A stretch of 64,000 nucleotides of DNA from a bacterium (GTDB taxonomy: Bacteria > Armatimonadota > Abditibacteriia > Abditibacteriales > Abditibacteriaceae): contig SDZD01000033.1 in NCBI GenBank assembly GCA_004172935.1, positions 903 through 64,902 of the forward strand, in the 5' to 3' direction. A model generated the notes under the pieces. It was not told the DNA's origin and ran no database searches. It was given only the letters and a program-made list of their open reading frames with translations. Position numbers and translations under genes: made by a program. The stretch's first letter is position 1. Every line of letters starts with the position of its first letter. Shown piece after piece: positions 1 through 8,590 of this stretch.

Positions 1-201
1 GGGGGGGGCAAGCGGTTCATTCATAATATCATTTCACATGTTAGAGCTACGACATCTGCCAGTCATGCACAGAACCTAAATCTGGTGGAAAGGGAGCAGA
101 CTCTCTTAAAGAGAGCAGACTCTCTAATCACACAGAGAAAAGTAGGAATAGTCGGCCACGTAACCAGAAACTTGCCGCTTGCAGTGCGAATATTTCCAAC
201 A

Positions 202-242
202 AAAAAGCGCGATTCCCGATTAAATCGGGAGTCGCGCTTTTT
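202..242 (-). terminator. hairpin terminator after the small lipoprotein
   Basis: GCGCGATTCCCGATT pairs with AATCGGGAGTCGCGC (one T-G mismatch), flanked by A and T runs. It lies just past the minus-strand lipoprotein stop, so it most likely ends that transcript. The A and T tracts would let it work in both directions. No gene was recognised in bases 1-200. Confidence 0.75.
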
Positions 243-274
243 GGAAGCAAGCAATTTTGCTTACCGCACCGTTA

Positions 275-427
275 TTATTTGGCTGTGGGAGGCAAAGACT
301 GAGCTTTAGGAGCGGCGGGCGCCCCGCCTCCGACCTTACCTTCAGGTGCAGGAGGTTGTGAGCTGCAACCCGCTAATCCTGCTGCGATAGCAGCACAAAC
401 AATAACTTTTAAAAGGGACGATTTCAT
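275..427 (-). CDS. small secreted lipoprotein (50 aa)
   Basis: This is a 50-residue ORF with an ATG start. It begins MKSSLLKVIV, followed by an alanine-rich hydrophobic stretch and a clear lipobox LAGC with the acceptor Cys at residue 21. The mature part is only about 30 residues of Pro, Ala and Gly (PPAPEGKVGGG...). Such a protein should be exported by Sec, lipidated by Lgt, cut by LspA and left tethered to a membrane. Function is unknown. It lies downstream of the pseudopilin on the same strand, but a terminator (631-661) separates the two, so it is probably its own transcript. The hairpin at 202-242 follows its stop. Confidence 0.7.
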   Translation of the reverse strand: MKSSLLKVIVCAAIAAGLAGCSSQPPAPEGKVGGGAPAAPKAQSLPPTAK

Positions 428-630
428 ATTTTGAATTGTGTTTCTTGGCTCAATTTTCCATCACGGATGTGGTTAAAAAAGCAAGATAACCTCCAGCCTT
501 ATCATTTCATTATATCTGATGCTATAGGCCTCTATAGGCCCTATTCTCTTCTTATGAATCATGAGAAAACATCAATTTTCCATCTCTGCTACCATCAACA
601 TTGAAACGTTAGAGATGCCGCACACATCAG
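428..630. other. intergenic region upstream of the small lipoprotein
   Basis: About 200 bases between the small lipoprotein start and the pseudopilin terminator, with no ORF I can support. It should contain the promoter of the lipoprotein (minus strand). The only visible structure is a short direct repeat, TATAGGCC twice, around 521-540. Confidence 0.4.
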
Positions 631-661
631 AACGCGCCCCTGACAAAATCAGGGGCGCGTT
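631..661 (-). terminator. terminator after the pseudopilin gene
   Basis: Perfect 13-bp GC-rich stem: AACGCGCCCCTGA, loop CAAAA, TCAGGGGCGCGTT. It sits 15 bases past the pseudopilin stop on the minus strand. It lacks a long T tract, but its strength and position fit a terminator. Confidence 0.75.
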
Positions 662-675
662 GGTCGTGAATTATT

Positions 676-1239
676 TCACTCGGTCATCATCTGGACGAGT
701 GGGCAACTTGAATCTGTCGTTGTAAACCGCCATAAGGCTACACCGTTAATACCCGCTGCTGAGAAGGAAGTGGTTGCACCGATAACACTCTCATTGGCAC
801 CGTAGTTGTTCGCGTCGGGATAGTTCTGGCCACCGGCTCCGTTGACAGCTCCCCTTGGCGCGAGGTAAATACCTGCTTGTGGTTTGATAGTGCTGGGGCA
901 GGTGAAAAGCTGCGTGCTTTTCACATAAGGCTGGATGTAGTAACGCCAGTTGCCGTACGTCCAATAACCATCGTAGTAACCATTTTGGCCACCGGGGATG
1001 TAAGCGTCAGGTGACGTGTTATTTTGCAAATCCCAAATCGGGTATTTCTCGTCATAATCCTGGATGTACTGCATAACGCCAAGGCCGATTTGTTTGAGGT
1101 TGGACTGGCATGATGCACGGCGCGCGTTTTCACGGGCACGAGCAAAGACGGGGAACAAAATCGCCGCCAGGATCGCGATGATCGCGATAACGACAAGAAG
1201 TTCGATCAGGGTAAAAGCGAGTCGCCGAGTGCTTTTCAT
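676..1239 (-). CDS. type II secretion/type IV pilin-like pseudopilin, DUF1559-like, C-terminally short
   Basis: The 187-residue protein starts with a prepilin leader (MKSTRRLAFTLIELLVVIAI) cut before the Phe of the FTLIE motif, then the hydrophobic alpha-1 helix. FPVFARARENARRASCQSN and LKQIGLGVMQYIQDYDEKYP follow, the hallmark of the large DUF1559 pseudopilin families of Armatimonadota and Planctomycetota. It is probably processed by a prepilin peptidase encoded elsewhere. Family members usually run to 200-300 residues and end in an H-X9-DG segment. This one stops at VQMMTE without it, and the terminator follows at once, so it may be C-terminally truncated. Bases 1240-1516 hold its promoter region and no other supported gene. 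Confidence 0.85.
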   Translation of the reverse strand: MKSTRRLAFTLIELLVVIAIIAILAAILFPVFARARENARRASCQSNLKQIGLGVMQYIQDYDEKYPIWDLQNNTSPDAYIPGGQNGYYDGYWTYGNWRYYIQPYVKSTQLFTCPSTIKPQAGIYLAPRGAVNGAGGQNYPDANNYGANESVIGATTSFSAAGINGVALWRFTTTDSSCPLVQMMTE

Positions 1240-1516
1240 AAAAATGGTAAAATTAACGTTAGTGCAAGCGGGATGTTAGTGACCACACCAAATGTGCGGC
1301 CTCCCAATCATTGGACACTAATTGATTATAAGAGGCCTCATGACACCATGCATTGCCATAAAGTTTCGCGGAAGTAAATGATTTCTTGTTTTTAGGGTAA
1401 AAAGTACCTATCTTGGCATAGTCTAAGCTTAAAAAGACATTAAAACTGCTCCAGTCCGTTCGTGAAGCCGAAAATATACCCGTCCAGCTAATTGATTCAA
1501 TAAACTGCGCGACCTC

Positions 1517-3427
1517 ATGGCCCAAGAACTGAATATGGCTGAGCTGCAACAGGATGCCACCAGTGGCGAACTGTTTTTGCCCACGGAGCACGTGCTAGAC
1601 AAAGCAATTGTCACCGATTTCGATGCCCTGCGCGAGCGCGCAAATAATAATCCCGATGCGTTCTGGGAAGAGCAGGCGCGCGAACTCGAATGGTTTTCGT
1701 CCTGGCACACGGTGAAAACATGGCAACCCGAAATTCCCAAAGTCGAATGGTTTGTGGGAGCCACCTGCAACATCACAGTTAATGCCCTCGACCGCCATGT
1801 AAAAGCAGGTAAGGGCAATAAAACTGCCTATCGTTATGTTCCCGAAGAAGGCACCGAACAAGCCTACACAGTTTCCTACCAAGAACTCCTCGAACGGGTG
1901 AACCGCATTGCCAATGGCCTCAAGAGTTTGGGGGTGACCGAAGGTGACCGCGTCACCATTTATATGGCACTTACCCCAGATTTGCCCGCCGCGATGCTGG
2001 CCTGTGCGCGTCTGGGCGCCATCCACTGTGTTGTTTATGCTGGCTTTTCGGCCCCTGCACTGCGCCAGCGCATTGAGGATTCTGGCTCTAAGATCGTGAT
2101 TTCCAGTGATTATGGCTGGCGACGGGGCAAAAAAGTCGATTTGGCCGCAATTGTTAAAGATGCCACCGAAGGCGTCGCCTGTATCGAAAAGCAGATCATC
2201 CAACAGCGAGGCGAGGCCCCCCTCCCCAACGGCGCAGTGAGTTTGAATGAGCTATGGGCCGCGCAATCAGGCGAATGTGAACCAGCCGTCCTTAGTTCCG
2301 AAGCGCCTCTCTTCTATTTATATACATCGGGTACAACGGGCAAACCTAAGGGCATTTGCCATGTTCATGGCGGCTATGGCGTGGGCACAAGCTACACCCA
2401 CCGTATTGCCTTCGATGTTCATGATGACGATGTTTACTTTTGCTCAGCCGATCCGGGTTGGATTACAGGGCACTCGTATGTCGTTTATGGGCCACTAATC
2501 AATGGGGCGACGGTTGTTTTGGGCGAGGGCGCGCTCGATTTCCCCGATGCGGGCCGTTGGTGGAAGATGGTCGAAGAACAGAAAATCACTATCTTTTACT
2601 CGACTCCCACCGCCATTCGCGCTTTGATGCGTTTTGGCGATGAGTTCCCCGCCAAATACGACCTCAGCTCTTTGCGCGTTTTGGGCAGCGTTGGCGAACC
2701 CATCAACCCCGAAGCGTGGCTATGGTTCTATAAAAACATCGGTCACGAAAACTGCGCACTGGTCGATACGTGGTGGCAAACCGAAACGGGTCAGTTCCTC
2801 ATTTCAACAGTCCCCTCCTACCCCACCAAGCCCGGTTCTCCAGGCAAGCCCTACCCCGGTATCAATGCCAAGGTGGTCAACTCTGAGGGCGAAGAGGTGC
2901 CGCGCAACGAACAGGGCTTTCTCGTCATTGATTCGCAGTGGCCCGCCATGATGCGAACCATATTCGGCGACCACGAGCGTTACGCTGGTTATTGGCAGCA
3001 GATTCCCGGTTATTATTCGGTGGGCGATGCCGCCAAGATGGACGAAGATGGCTACATTCGCGTCATTGGGCGCACCGATGACGTGCTGAATGTTAGTGGT
3101 TACCGTATTGGCACCGCCGAGGTCGAGTCAGCACTTGTGTCGCATCCAGCCGTGGCCGAAAGTGCCGTCATCGGCAAACCCGACCCACTCAAAGGCGAAA
3201 GCATCAAAGCCTTCGTAATTTTACGAGTCGGATTCGAGGCCAGTGATGATTTGGCAGCGCAGCTTAAAAAGCATGTGCGCGTCGAACTATCGCCAATCGC
3301 CATGCCCGGCGAAATCGAGTTCGTGCCCTCGCTACCCAAAACTCGCTCCGGCAAAATCATGCGCCGAGTTCTTAAGGCCAAAGAACTTGGCACAGCTACG
3401 GGCGACATCTCGACATTAGAAGATTAA
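1517..3427 (+). CDS. acs: acetyl-coenzyme A synthetase
   Basis: AMP-forming acetate-CoA ligase, 636 residues, the usual length. It activates acetate with ATP to acetyl-AMP and then forms acetyl-CoA in the cytosol. Visible motifs are the phosphate-binding loop YTSGTTGKPKG near residue 269, the acetate-pocket/adenylate motif DTWWQTETG, YSVGD, the hinge motif GRTDDVLNVSGYRIG, and PKTRSGKIMRR near residue 613, whose Lys is the catalytic and regulatory acetylation site in characterised Acs. No deacetylase or acetyltransferase partner is adjacent. It starts at ATG 1517 with no strong ribosome site and appears monocistronic, ending in the hairpin at 3439-3475. Confidence 0.95.
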   Translation: MAQELNMAELQQDATSGELFLPTEHVLDKAIVTDFDALRERANNNPDAFWEEQARELEWFSSWHTVKTWQPEIPKVEWFVGATCNITVNALDRHVKAGKGNKTAYRYVPEEGTEQAYTVSYQELLERVNRIANGLKSLGVTEGDRVTIYMALTPDLPAAMLACARLGAIHCVVYAGFSAPALRQRIEDSGSKIVISSDYGWRRGKKVDLAAIVKDATEGVACIEKQIIQQRGEAPLPNGAVSLNELWAAQSGECEPAVLSSEAPLFYLYTSGTTGKPKGICHVHGGYGVGTSYTHRIAFDVHDDDVYFCSADPGWITGHSYVVYGPLINGATVVLGEGALDFPDAGRWWKMVEEQKITIFYSTPTAIRALMRFGDEFPAKYDLSSLRVLGSVGEPINPEAWLWFYKNIGHENCALVDTWWQTETGQFLISTVPSYPTKPGSPGKPYPGINAKVVNSEGEEVPRNEQGFLVIDSQWPAMMRTIFGDHERYAGYWQQIPGYYSVGDAAKMDEDGYIRVIGRTDDVLNVSGYRIGTAEVESALVSHPAVAESAVIGKPDPLKGESIKAFVILRVGFEASDDLAAQLKKHVRVELSPIAMPGEIEFVPSLPKTRSGKIMRRVLKAKELGTATGDISTLED

Positions 3428-3438
3428 ACCCGTATGTA

Positions 3439-3475
3439 CAAAAAGCAGTCCTCAATCATTGAGGGCTGCTTTTTG
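3439..3475. terminator. bidirectional terminator between acs and the hydrolase gene
   Basis: Stem AAAAAGCAG-CCTCAAT against ATTGAGG-CTGCTTTTT, in the 50 bases between two convergent stops. A runs on one side and T runs on the other make it usable from both strands. Confidence 0.85.
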
Positions 3476-3478
3476 TCT

Positions 3479-4270
3479 TTATTGAAGTTGGTTCGCCATC
3501 CAGTTCCATTCTGTGACAGACAATTGTTCGGAATGGGCACGCCCAGCTAAAATTTGTCCGGCTTTGGGTTCGGGGGCGAGTTCAATGAGTTTTCTTGCCA
3601 TCCATGCGGGACAGAGGGTGTCATTTTCGGCGCCAATGATGATCTTTGGCATCATGATACGCCCGATCTTGCGGACGTTATCGAAGCGGTTGCGCGCCAG
3701 AAACCCCAACGGGGCGTGGAGCATCACGTTAGCGGCGTCGGGGATGCAGGAAAAAGGATAGACCAACACCAACGCGCCGAAATCGGGGTGGCGTAGCGCC
3801 ATTTCGGTGGCGATGGCGGCTCCCAGTGATTTGCCCCACAGCACGATATGTTCGGGCTTGACTTCTTGTTCGCGTAGCCACGCGATGGCGCTTTCGGCAC
3901 TGGCATAGCATCCGAGTTCGGTGGGTCTGCCGGGGGTTTTGCCATAGCCTGGCGGGTCGAAAAGCAGCACAGAGGCATTGAGGTGGCGTTGCAGCGGCTC
4001 TATCCAGTCAGAACGCATCGAAAGATTGCCGTAGTTGCCGTGGCAGTACAAAACCACCCTATCGCTTGACCGCAACGGGCACCACAGCGCGCTTGTACCA
4101 TCAGCGAGGGTTAGCTCCTGGTAATTACTGGAGAACTCGCGCCAATCCTGCTTATCGGTGCGCGGGTGGTAAAGCAACGATGGCTCCATCAACACGAGAA
4201 CCACCATCACGACCACAACAATAAGAAGCGCCCCTAAAATCCAAACCACGAAAATCAGTGTGGAGTTCAA
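3479..4270 (-). CDS. membrane-anchored alpha/beta hydrolase (ABHD13/BEM46-like)
   Basis: 263 residues. Residues 5-28 form one hydrophobic segment (FVVWILGALLIVVVVMVVLVL), probably a signal anchor, followed by an alpha/beta-hydrolase domain. HGNYGN is the oxyanion-hole motif, GKSLGAA the nucleophile elbow with its Ser, GAENDTLCP supplies the acid Asp and GRAHSE the His. This arrangement matches the BEM46/ABHD13-17 serine hydrolases, which include lipases and acyl-protein thioesterases. The substrate cannot be told from sequence. It is convergent with acs, and its 3' end abuts the terminator. Confidence 0.85.
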   Translation of the reverse strand: MNSTLIFVVWILGALLIVVVVMVVLVLMEPSLLYHPRTDKQDWREFSSNYQELTLADGTSALWCPLRSSDRVVLYCHGNYGNLSMRSDWIEPLQRHLNASVLLFDPPGYGKTPGRPTELGCYASAESAIAWLREQEVKPEHIVLWGKSLGAAIATEMALRHPDFGALVLVYPFSCIPDAANVMLHAPLGFLARNRFDNVRKIGRIMMPKIIIGAENDTLCPAWMARKLIELAPEPKAGQILAGRAHSEQLSVTEWNWMANQLQ

Positions 4271-4346
4271 ACCCCGCTCAAGAGCAACTGCGATTTACGT
4301 GTCGGTACATTTTGGCACAGGCGAATGATTGGAAAGCCGAGGAGCT

Positions 4347-5282
4347 TCATTCGTCCCAGTCCTGTACCAAGTCGGGGGCTTCGACTTGTAGCCAGTCGCG
4401 CAGTTCCAGACGTGCTTCCAGTTTTTCGTGTTCGCTGGGCGGGTCGATGACGATGCGCAGTTCGGGCCAACGCGCCACTCCTAGCCCAAAGGCGAATGGG
4501 CGCGGAGCAAAACGGCGCAGTTTGTTTTTGTCGCGTAGAATAGCGATATTTCGCTCTTCGAGGCGCTCGATGAGATGCAATAAGCGCCCCGATTGTGGCG
4601 CATTGGAGCCAAAATGCGATGGGTGAGTTTGTTGGCCTAATGGGTGAATGGTGCGCGACTGCATGACGGTACGGTCGCTCCATTGGTGTTCGATGGTGGC
4701 AGCCGCGCGCAGAATCGTCTTCGTCTCTTGCCAACTGCCGCGCTGCCATTCGAGTCCCCATATTCGGCGATTTTCATCGTCAGCATCCAAAAAGGCGAGC
4801 GCATGACGTATATCGGAATGCGGATTTTTCCACTCGCGCGCTAATTTTTTGGCGAAGTGGGCGCCCGGTTGAATCCATGAACCGCGTTTCCAAGCGTCAT
4901 CCGACGAGAAATCGACTGCTTCGTCGGTGTCGGCGCGCATGAAAAATGAGCGGACACCTTTCCATGCAACGCGCCATATTCTGCCTTGGCCGCGTGGGTC
5001 GGGGAGCGACATGACGCGCCCCCACTCACGGTGGGTAACTTTCTGTTTGAGATGCTCGCACAGCGCCTCGTTTTCGGCTTTATGCGAACTGAGCCACTGC
5101 AAACGCTCGTCGCTTTCTACCACTGCCAACCAATCGGGGTGCCCGCGAAGGCGCAGATAAAACAGAGCGCCATGCTGTAAAACCAGAAATTGTTCGGCGG
5201 AGTGTTCACGCGAAATCTGAATATCGAAAGAACACAATGGGACGAACTGGGGGCGCAAAAGAGGGTCGGGAGAGGAATGCAC
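4347..5282 (-). CDS. member 1 of a six-gene paralogous family of unknown function
   Basis: 311 residues from a GTG start. There is no signal peptide or membrane segment. I recognise no known domain, but it is clearly related to the minus-strand proteins at 6704, 7628, 8583, 9591 and 11486. Shared features are a middle motif (roughly W.RGSWQETKTILRAA here, in the same position as the G(S/T).(Q/E)(E/D)L...L motif of the others) and a C-terminal block, PPSEHEKLEARLELRDWL, ending in an acidic tail. The N-terminal PWxR signature of members 4-6 is only faintly present (LLRPQFVPL). It is divergent from the GH1-like gene, leaving about 100 bases for two promoters. Confidence 0.75.
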   Translation of the reverse strand: MHSSPDPLLRPQFVPLCSFDIQISREHSAEQFLVLQHGALFYLRLRGHPDWLAVVESDERLQWLSSHKAENEALCEHLKQKVTHREWGRVMSLPDPRGQGRIWRVAWKGVRSFFMRADTDEAVDFSSDDAWKRGSWIQPGAHFAKKLAREWKNPHSDIRHALAFLDADDENRRIWGLEWQRGSWQETKTILRAAATIEHQWSDRTVMQSRTIHPLGQQTHPSHFGSNAPQSGRLLHLIERLEERNIAILRDKNKLRRFAPRPFAFGLGVARWPELRIVIDPPSEHEKLEARLELRDWLQVEAPDLVQDWDE

Positions 5283-5383
5283 GATTAAAGTGTGGGAAAT
5301 AATCGCACCAGTTCGTCGGGAGGCATCTTATATGGGGAAGTCACACTGCTAGTGGCGCTCTGTTTGCGAGGGCGCGGGCCAAA

Positions 5384-6646
5384 ATGTCATTGCCTATTTT
5401 TGCGCGCGAGCACGCGCCGCCATCGACGGGTTCACTCTTTAAATCGTTTTGGATGGGTGGCTTTGAATGCGCCACCCATCGGCGCCATGATGGGCGGCGC
5501 ATCGACTGCATCGCCTCAACGCGACACGATGAATTGGCTTGCCAGGACTACGAGCGCTTGCATAGTATTGGCATTCGAACGGCCCGCGATGGAGTGCGCT
5601 GGCACCTGTGCGAACAACGTATCGGGCATTACGATTGGTCAAGCGTTCTGAGTCAGGTGCGCGCCGCGCGCGACACCAACACGCAGGTCATCTGGGATTT
5701 ATTCCACTACGGTTGGCCGGATGATTTGAACATCTTCGCCCCACGTTTTGTCGATACGTTTGGGCGCTTTGCCGGGGCGTTCGCTCGGTTGTTGCGCGAA
5801 GAGGGCGAGGAAGCACCATTTTTCGCACCGGTCAACGAAATCTCGTTTTTTGCATGGGGTGGGGGCGACGCCGGATTCATGAACCCCTACTCGCACGCTC
5901 GCGGCGACGATTTGAAGCGCAATCTGGTGCGCGCCACCATCGCGGCTATCGAAGCCATCTGGGAAGTTTTTCCCAATGCGCGCATCGTGCATCCTGACCC
6001 GATTATCAATGTGCTGCCCGCCGATGATTCGCCCCAACTGCGCGAACAGGCGGCGTTTTTCCACGACATCCAATTCTGGAGTTGGGACATGATCGCGGGA
6101 CGCCGCGAGCCGGGGCTGGGCGGCAAAATGGAATATCTCGATATTCTGGGCGCTAACTACTACCCCTACAATCAGTGGCGCCATCCCGGTGGCCCCGGTG
6201 CCACTATCGCGCCTTCCGACCCGCGCTACCGTCCGGTATCGGAACTGTTGTATGATGCAGCGCAGCGCTACAATCGGCCAATCTTGCTATCGGAAACTGG
6301 CATCGAGTTCGAGGCAAGGCCTCAGTGGTTGCAATACATTGGACGCGAGGCGCGCATCGCGATTAAGCGTGGTGTGCCATTGGAAGGCATCTGTTGGTAT
6401 CCCATTGTGAACCACCCCGGCTGGGACGACGACCGTCACTGCCTGAATGGTTTATGGGATTACCCGAACGAATGGGGCCACCGCGACTCGTTCGAGCCGA
6501 TGGAGCAGGCATTCTTGCAACAGATACAGATGATGGGCCACCCGATTGGCGAAGATGAACTTTATGCGGATGCGGCGCAACTCGACCGTGCCATCACAAC
6601 GCAGGGCGATTTGGCTGAGCAATCGCGCGAAAAGAACGCGACTTAA
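5384..6646 (+). CDS. GH1-like beta-glycosidase (clan GH-A fold)
   Basis: 420 residues, cytosolic by sequence (no signal peptide). SLFKSFWMGGFE near the N terminus is typical of COG2723-type glycosidases. The acid/base is probably the Glu of FFAPVNEISFFAWGG, and the nucleophile the Glu of ILLSETGIE, with GICWYPIVNHPGWDD in the aglycone region. It should hydrolyse a beta-glycoside with retention of configuration, but the substrate is not predictable. Unlike classical GH1 enzymes it belongs to a shorter, divergent branch. It lies on the plus strand inside the paralog array, divergent from member 1 and convergent with member 2. Start at ATG 5384; no clear ribosome site. Confidence 0.8.
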   Translation: MSLPIFAREHAPPSTGSLFKSFWMGGFECATHRRHDGRRIDCIASTRHDELACQDYERLHSIGIRTARDGVRWHLCEQRIGHYDWSSVLSQVRAARDTNTQVIWDLFHYGWPDDLNIFAPRFVDTFGRFAGAFARLLREEGEEAPFFAPVNEISFFAWGGGDAGFMNPYSHARGDDLKRNLVRATIAAIEAIWEVFPNARIVHPDPIINVLPADDSPQLREQAAFFHDIQFWSWDMIAGRREPGLGGKMEYLDILGANYYPYNQWRHPGGPGATIAPSDPRYRPVSELLYDAAQRYNRPILLSETGIEFEARPQWLQYIGREARIAIKRGVPLEGICWYPIVNHPGWDDDRHCLNGLWDYPNEWGHRDSFEPMEQAFLQQIQMMGHPIGEDELYADAAQLDRAITTQGDLAEQSREKNAT

Positions 6647-6703
6647 AACAACGGTTTTTGAGAATTGAAAACGGGCCTGAAAGTGAAGTGCCTTGTGTTG
6701 GTT

Positions 6704-7615
6704 TCAAAACCACTCGTCCATTAATTCTGGGGCTTCGGTGCTTAAGAAATCGCGGAGGTCGAGGCGGGCTTCGAGTTTTTCGTGGGCGTTTGGTTCGTTG
6801 ATTATAAACGACAAGGTGCCGACGCGACGGGTTTCGCGCTGCGCCAGTGGGCCACTGCCCACGCCTCGATTGAGTTGGACTCCGAGGGGCCAAAAGGGTT
6901 TGTTACGCGCGACGATTTTGCCGAGCAATTGCACGAGTTTTGGGGGGAGTGGGCGAAAATGGCGTGGAGCGGTGGGGTCGCGCACGCCCGATTCGGCGAG
7001 AAACTCGCGGCCCGGTTGGGCGAAGAGGGCGTAGTCGTAGGTATCGCGCGTACCATCCCATATTTCGTCGCAGCGCCAGAAGGCGGCGTTTATGAGGCGC
7101 TTCAAATCATCGGCGTTGCCTGTTGTCCATTGCAAACCGACGAAGGCCCGGTCTTTGGGCGGCAAAGCCAACCATTGCAAGGCGCGTCCTAAATCGGAGT
7201 CGCGGCGCTTGCGTTCGCGCTCCAAGGCGCTACGCAGATCATCGGTGGAGGTTTCGAGTAGCCACGCGGTTTTTGTCCAGCGCACGCCGCGCGCCCAAAA
7301 GCGCGCTAAATCGCCACTTTCGGATAGTACAAAGGGCTGTGAGCGATGCAGCAAAATTCGCGTGGCTTCGTCCAATGCAACGACTCGAAAGAAACCCTCG
7401 TTTTGGACGATGAGGCGCAAGCGCTCGCGTAGGATGTGAGGTTGGTCGCGCTTAGCTAAGCGGTTGAGCATTCCGTCGAAATCGAGGAAACAGGCGACGA
7501 AATCAAGCTCGCGATTTTCGGGACGTCCCCAGAAGTGGGAATCGAAATACCAGAAACGCCAAGTTGTGGCGCCCACATCCATCGAGATAAGCGCGGGGGA
7601 ATCGGGGAGTCGCAC
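6704..7615 (-). CDS. member 2 of the six-gene paralogous family
   Basis: 303 residues, GTG start, 12 bases after the stop of member 3, so probably cotranscribed with it. It has the family C-terminal block EPNAHEKLEARLDLRDFL followed by an acidic tail (APELMDEWF), and the central segment WTTGNADDLKRLINAAFW. The last 35 residues are nearly the same as in member 1, marking these two as the closest pair. The N-terminal PWxR motif is missing, so the protein starts directly in the middle of the family's first domain. Function unknown; no membrane segment or signal peptide. Confidence 0.75.
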   Translation of the reverse strand: MRLPDSPALISMDVGATTWRFWYFDSHFWGRPENRELDFVACFLDFDGMLNRLAKRDQPHILRERLRLIVQNEGFFRVVALDEATRILLHRSQPFVLSESGDLARFWARGVRWTKTAWLLETSTDDLRSALERERKRRDSDLGRALQWLALPPKDRAFVGLQWTTGNADDLKRLINAAFWRCDEIWDGTRDTYDYALFAQPGREFLAESGVRDPTAPRHFRPLPPKLVQLLGKIVARNKPFWPLGVQLNRGVGSGPLAQRETRRVGTLSFIINEPNAHEKLEARLDLRDFLSTEAPELMDEWF

Positions 7616-7627
7616 GGCCTTATAGTG

Positions 7628-8590
7628 TTAAACAACTTTGCCCAAATGACGAACACCATCGGGCCAATGCTGCTGCAACCAAGCGCGCAGTTCGAGGGCG
7701 CTTTCGAGTTGTTCGTGGACAGAAGGACGTGAGACTGAAATCGAGAAAGAATGCTTCGGAATATTTGGAGCTATCACTGAAGACCAGTGGGGAGGATTTG
7801 GCAATTGATAAGGGTCAAAGACGCGCACGATGTTCTTTATGATCGTGCGTTCTCGGATTCCGAGGGGTGGCTCCTGGGCAAAGACTGTGTAGTGGTTATC
7901 TTCTGCTGTATTCAACACCAACTCGAATACGTCTACATCTGCGGGCCAGCTTGCACTGAATGCTTTCAACGTCGAACGCAGGAATTGAGCCATTTGCTGA
8001 GTTGTGCCCTGAAGAGTTCTGATACGGGAAAGCTTTCGTTCTTCGTCGGATAGCAAGGTAAAATGGGCAATGGAGCGTAGGTCGGAATCGAGCTGACTCC
8101 ATTCTTCCTTCAGTAGCGAATACAATGCTGAGGAAGGCAGTGTTTCGACCGTCGAGACTGTTTCAAATCGAAATGGGAATACTTCATCATCGCGCGATTG
8201 GGAGAGGGGTGAGGGCAGAAACATCCATCCGTTTTTTCTGTTCCATGCGATGCGAACAGTTGCCCCTGTGTTTTCATCGCTCCACTGCCAGACTCGCGTA
8301 AGCCCCCAACCAGATGCAAAGAAGAATTCATATTCTAGAAGTGGCAGCCATTCTTCCCGCATTTCATCGCGATCTAGATAAGCCACCAAATTACTGGTCG
8401 AAACCGCGATGATGGGGCGGAATATATAGTTCCACTCGCGTTCGGAAGATGAGCAGCGGCGCACGAACCAAATATCTCCGCATAAGCGCCAAAGCCATTC
8501 TTCGCCGTTTATCGCGGCTTGCATTCGAGCATCGCCATCGGTCACTTCGGGAATCAAGTGTTCCCACGGTTGGAATTCGAAATCAGGCAT
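7628..8590 (-). CDS. member 3 of the six-gene paralogous family
   Basis: 320 residues from ATG 8590. This start is preferred over one 13 codons upstream because MPDFEFQPWEH then matches the N termini of members 4, 5 and 6 (F.L.PW.R), and because the ATG overlaps the TGA of member 4 by 8 bases, which suggests translational coupling. Shared elements are QGTTQQMAQFLRSTLKAF in the centre and SRPSVHEQLESALELRAWL at the C terminus. There are many Trp and acidic residues, no catalytic motif I recognise, and no signal or membrane segment. It belongs to the tight run 10646 to 6704. Confidence 0.75.
   Translation of the reverse strand: MPDFEFQPWEHLIPEVTDGDARMQAAINGEEWLWRLCGDIWFVRRCSSSEREWNYIFRPIIAVSTSNLVAYLDRDEMREEWLPLLEYEFFFASGWGLTRVWQWSDENTGATVRIAWNRKNGWMFLPSPLSQSRDDEVFPFRFETVSTVETLPSSALYSLLKEEWSQLDSDLRSIAHFTLLSDEERKLSRIRTLQGTTQQMAQFLRSTLKAFSASWPADVDVFELVLNTAEDNHYTVFAQEPPLGIRERTIIKNIVRVFDPYQLPNPPHWSSVIAPNIPKHSFSISVSRPSVHEQLESALELRAWLQQHWPDGVRHLGKVV

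Noticed and set aside
63..309. Two overlapping open frames in the first 300 bases
   Set aside because: Both run through the hairpin at 202-242 and read it as repeated DSR..ESR peptides, typical of a palindrome translated by chance.
1259..1591. 110-codon open frame on the minus strand upstream of the pseudopilin
   Set aside because: It overlaps the acs start, has no homology-like composition and no ribosome site; a random frame over a promoter region.
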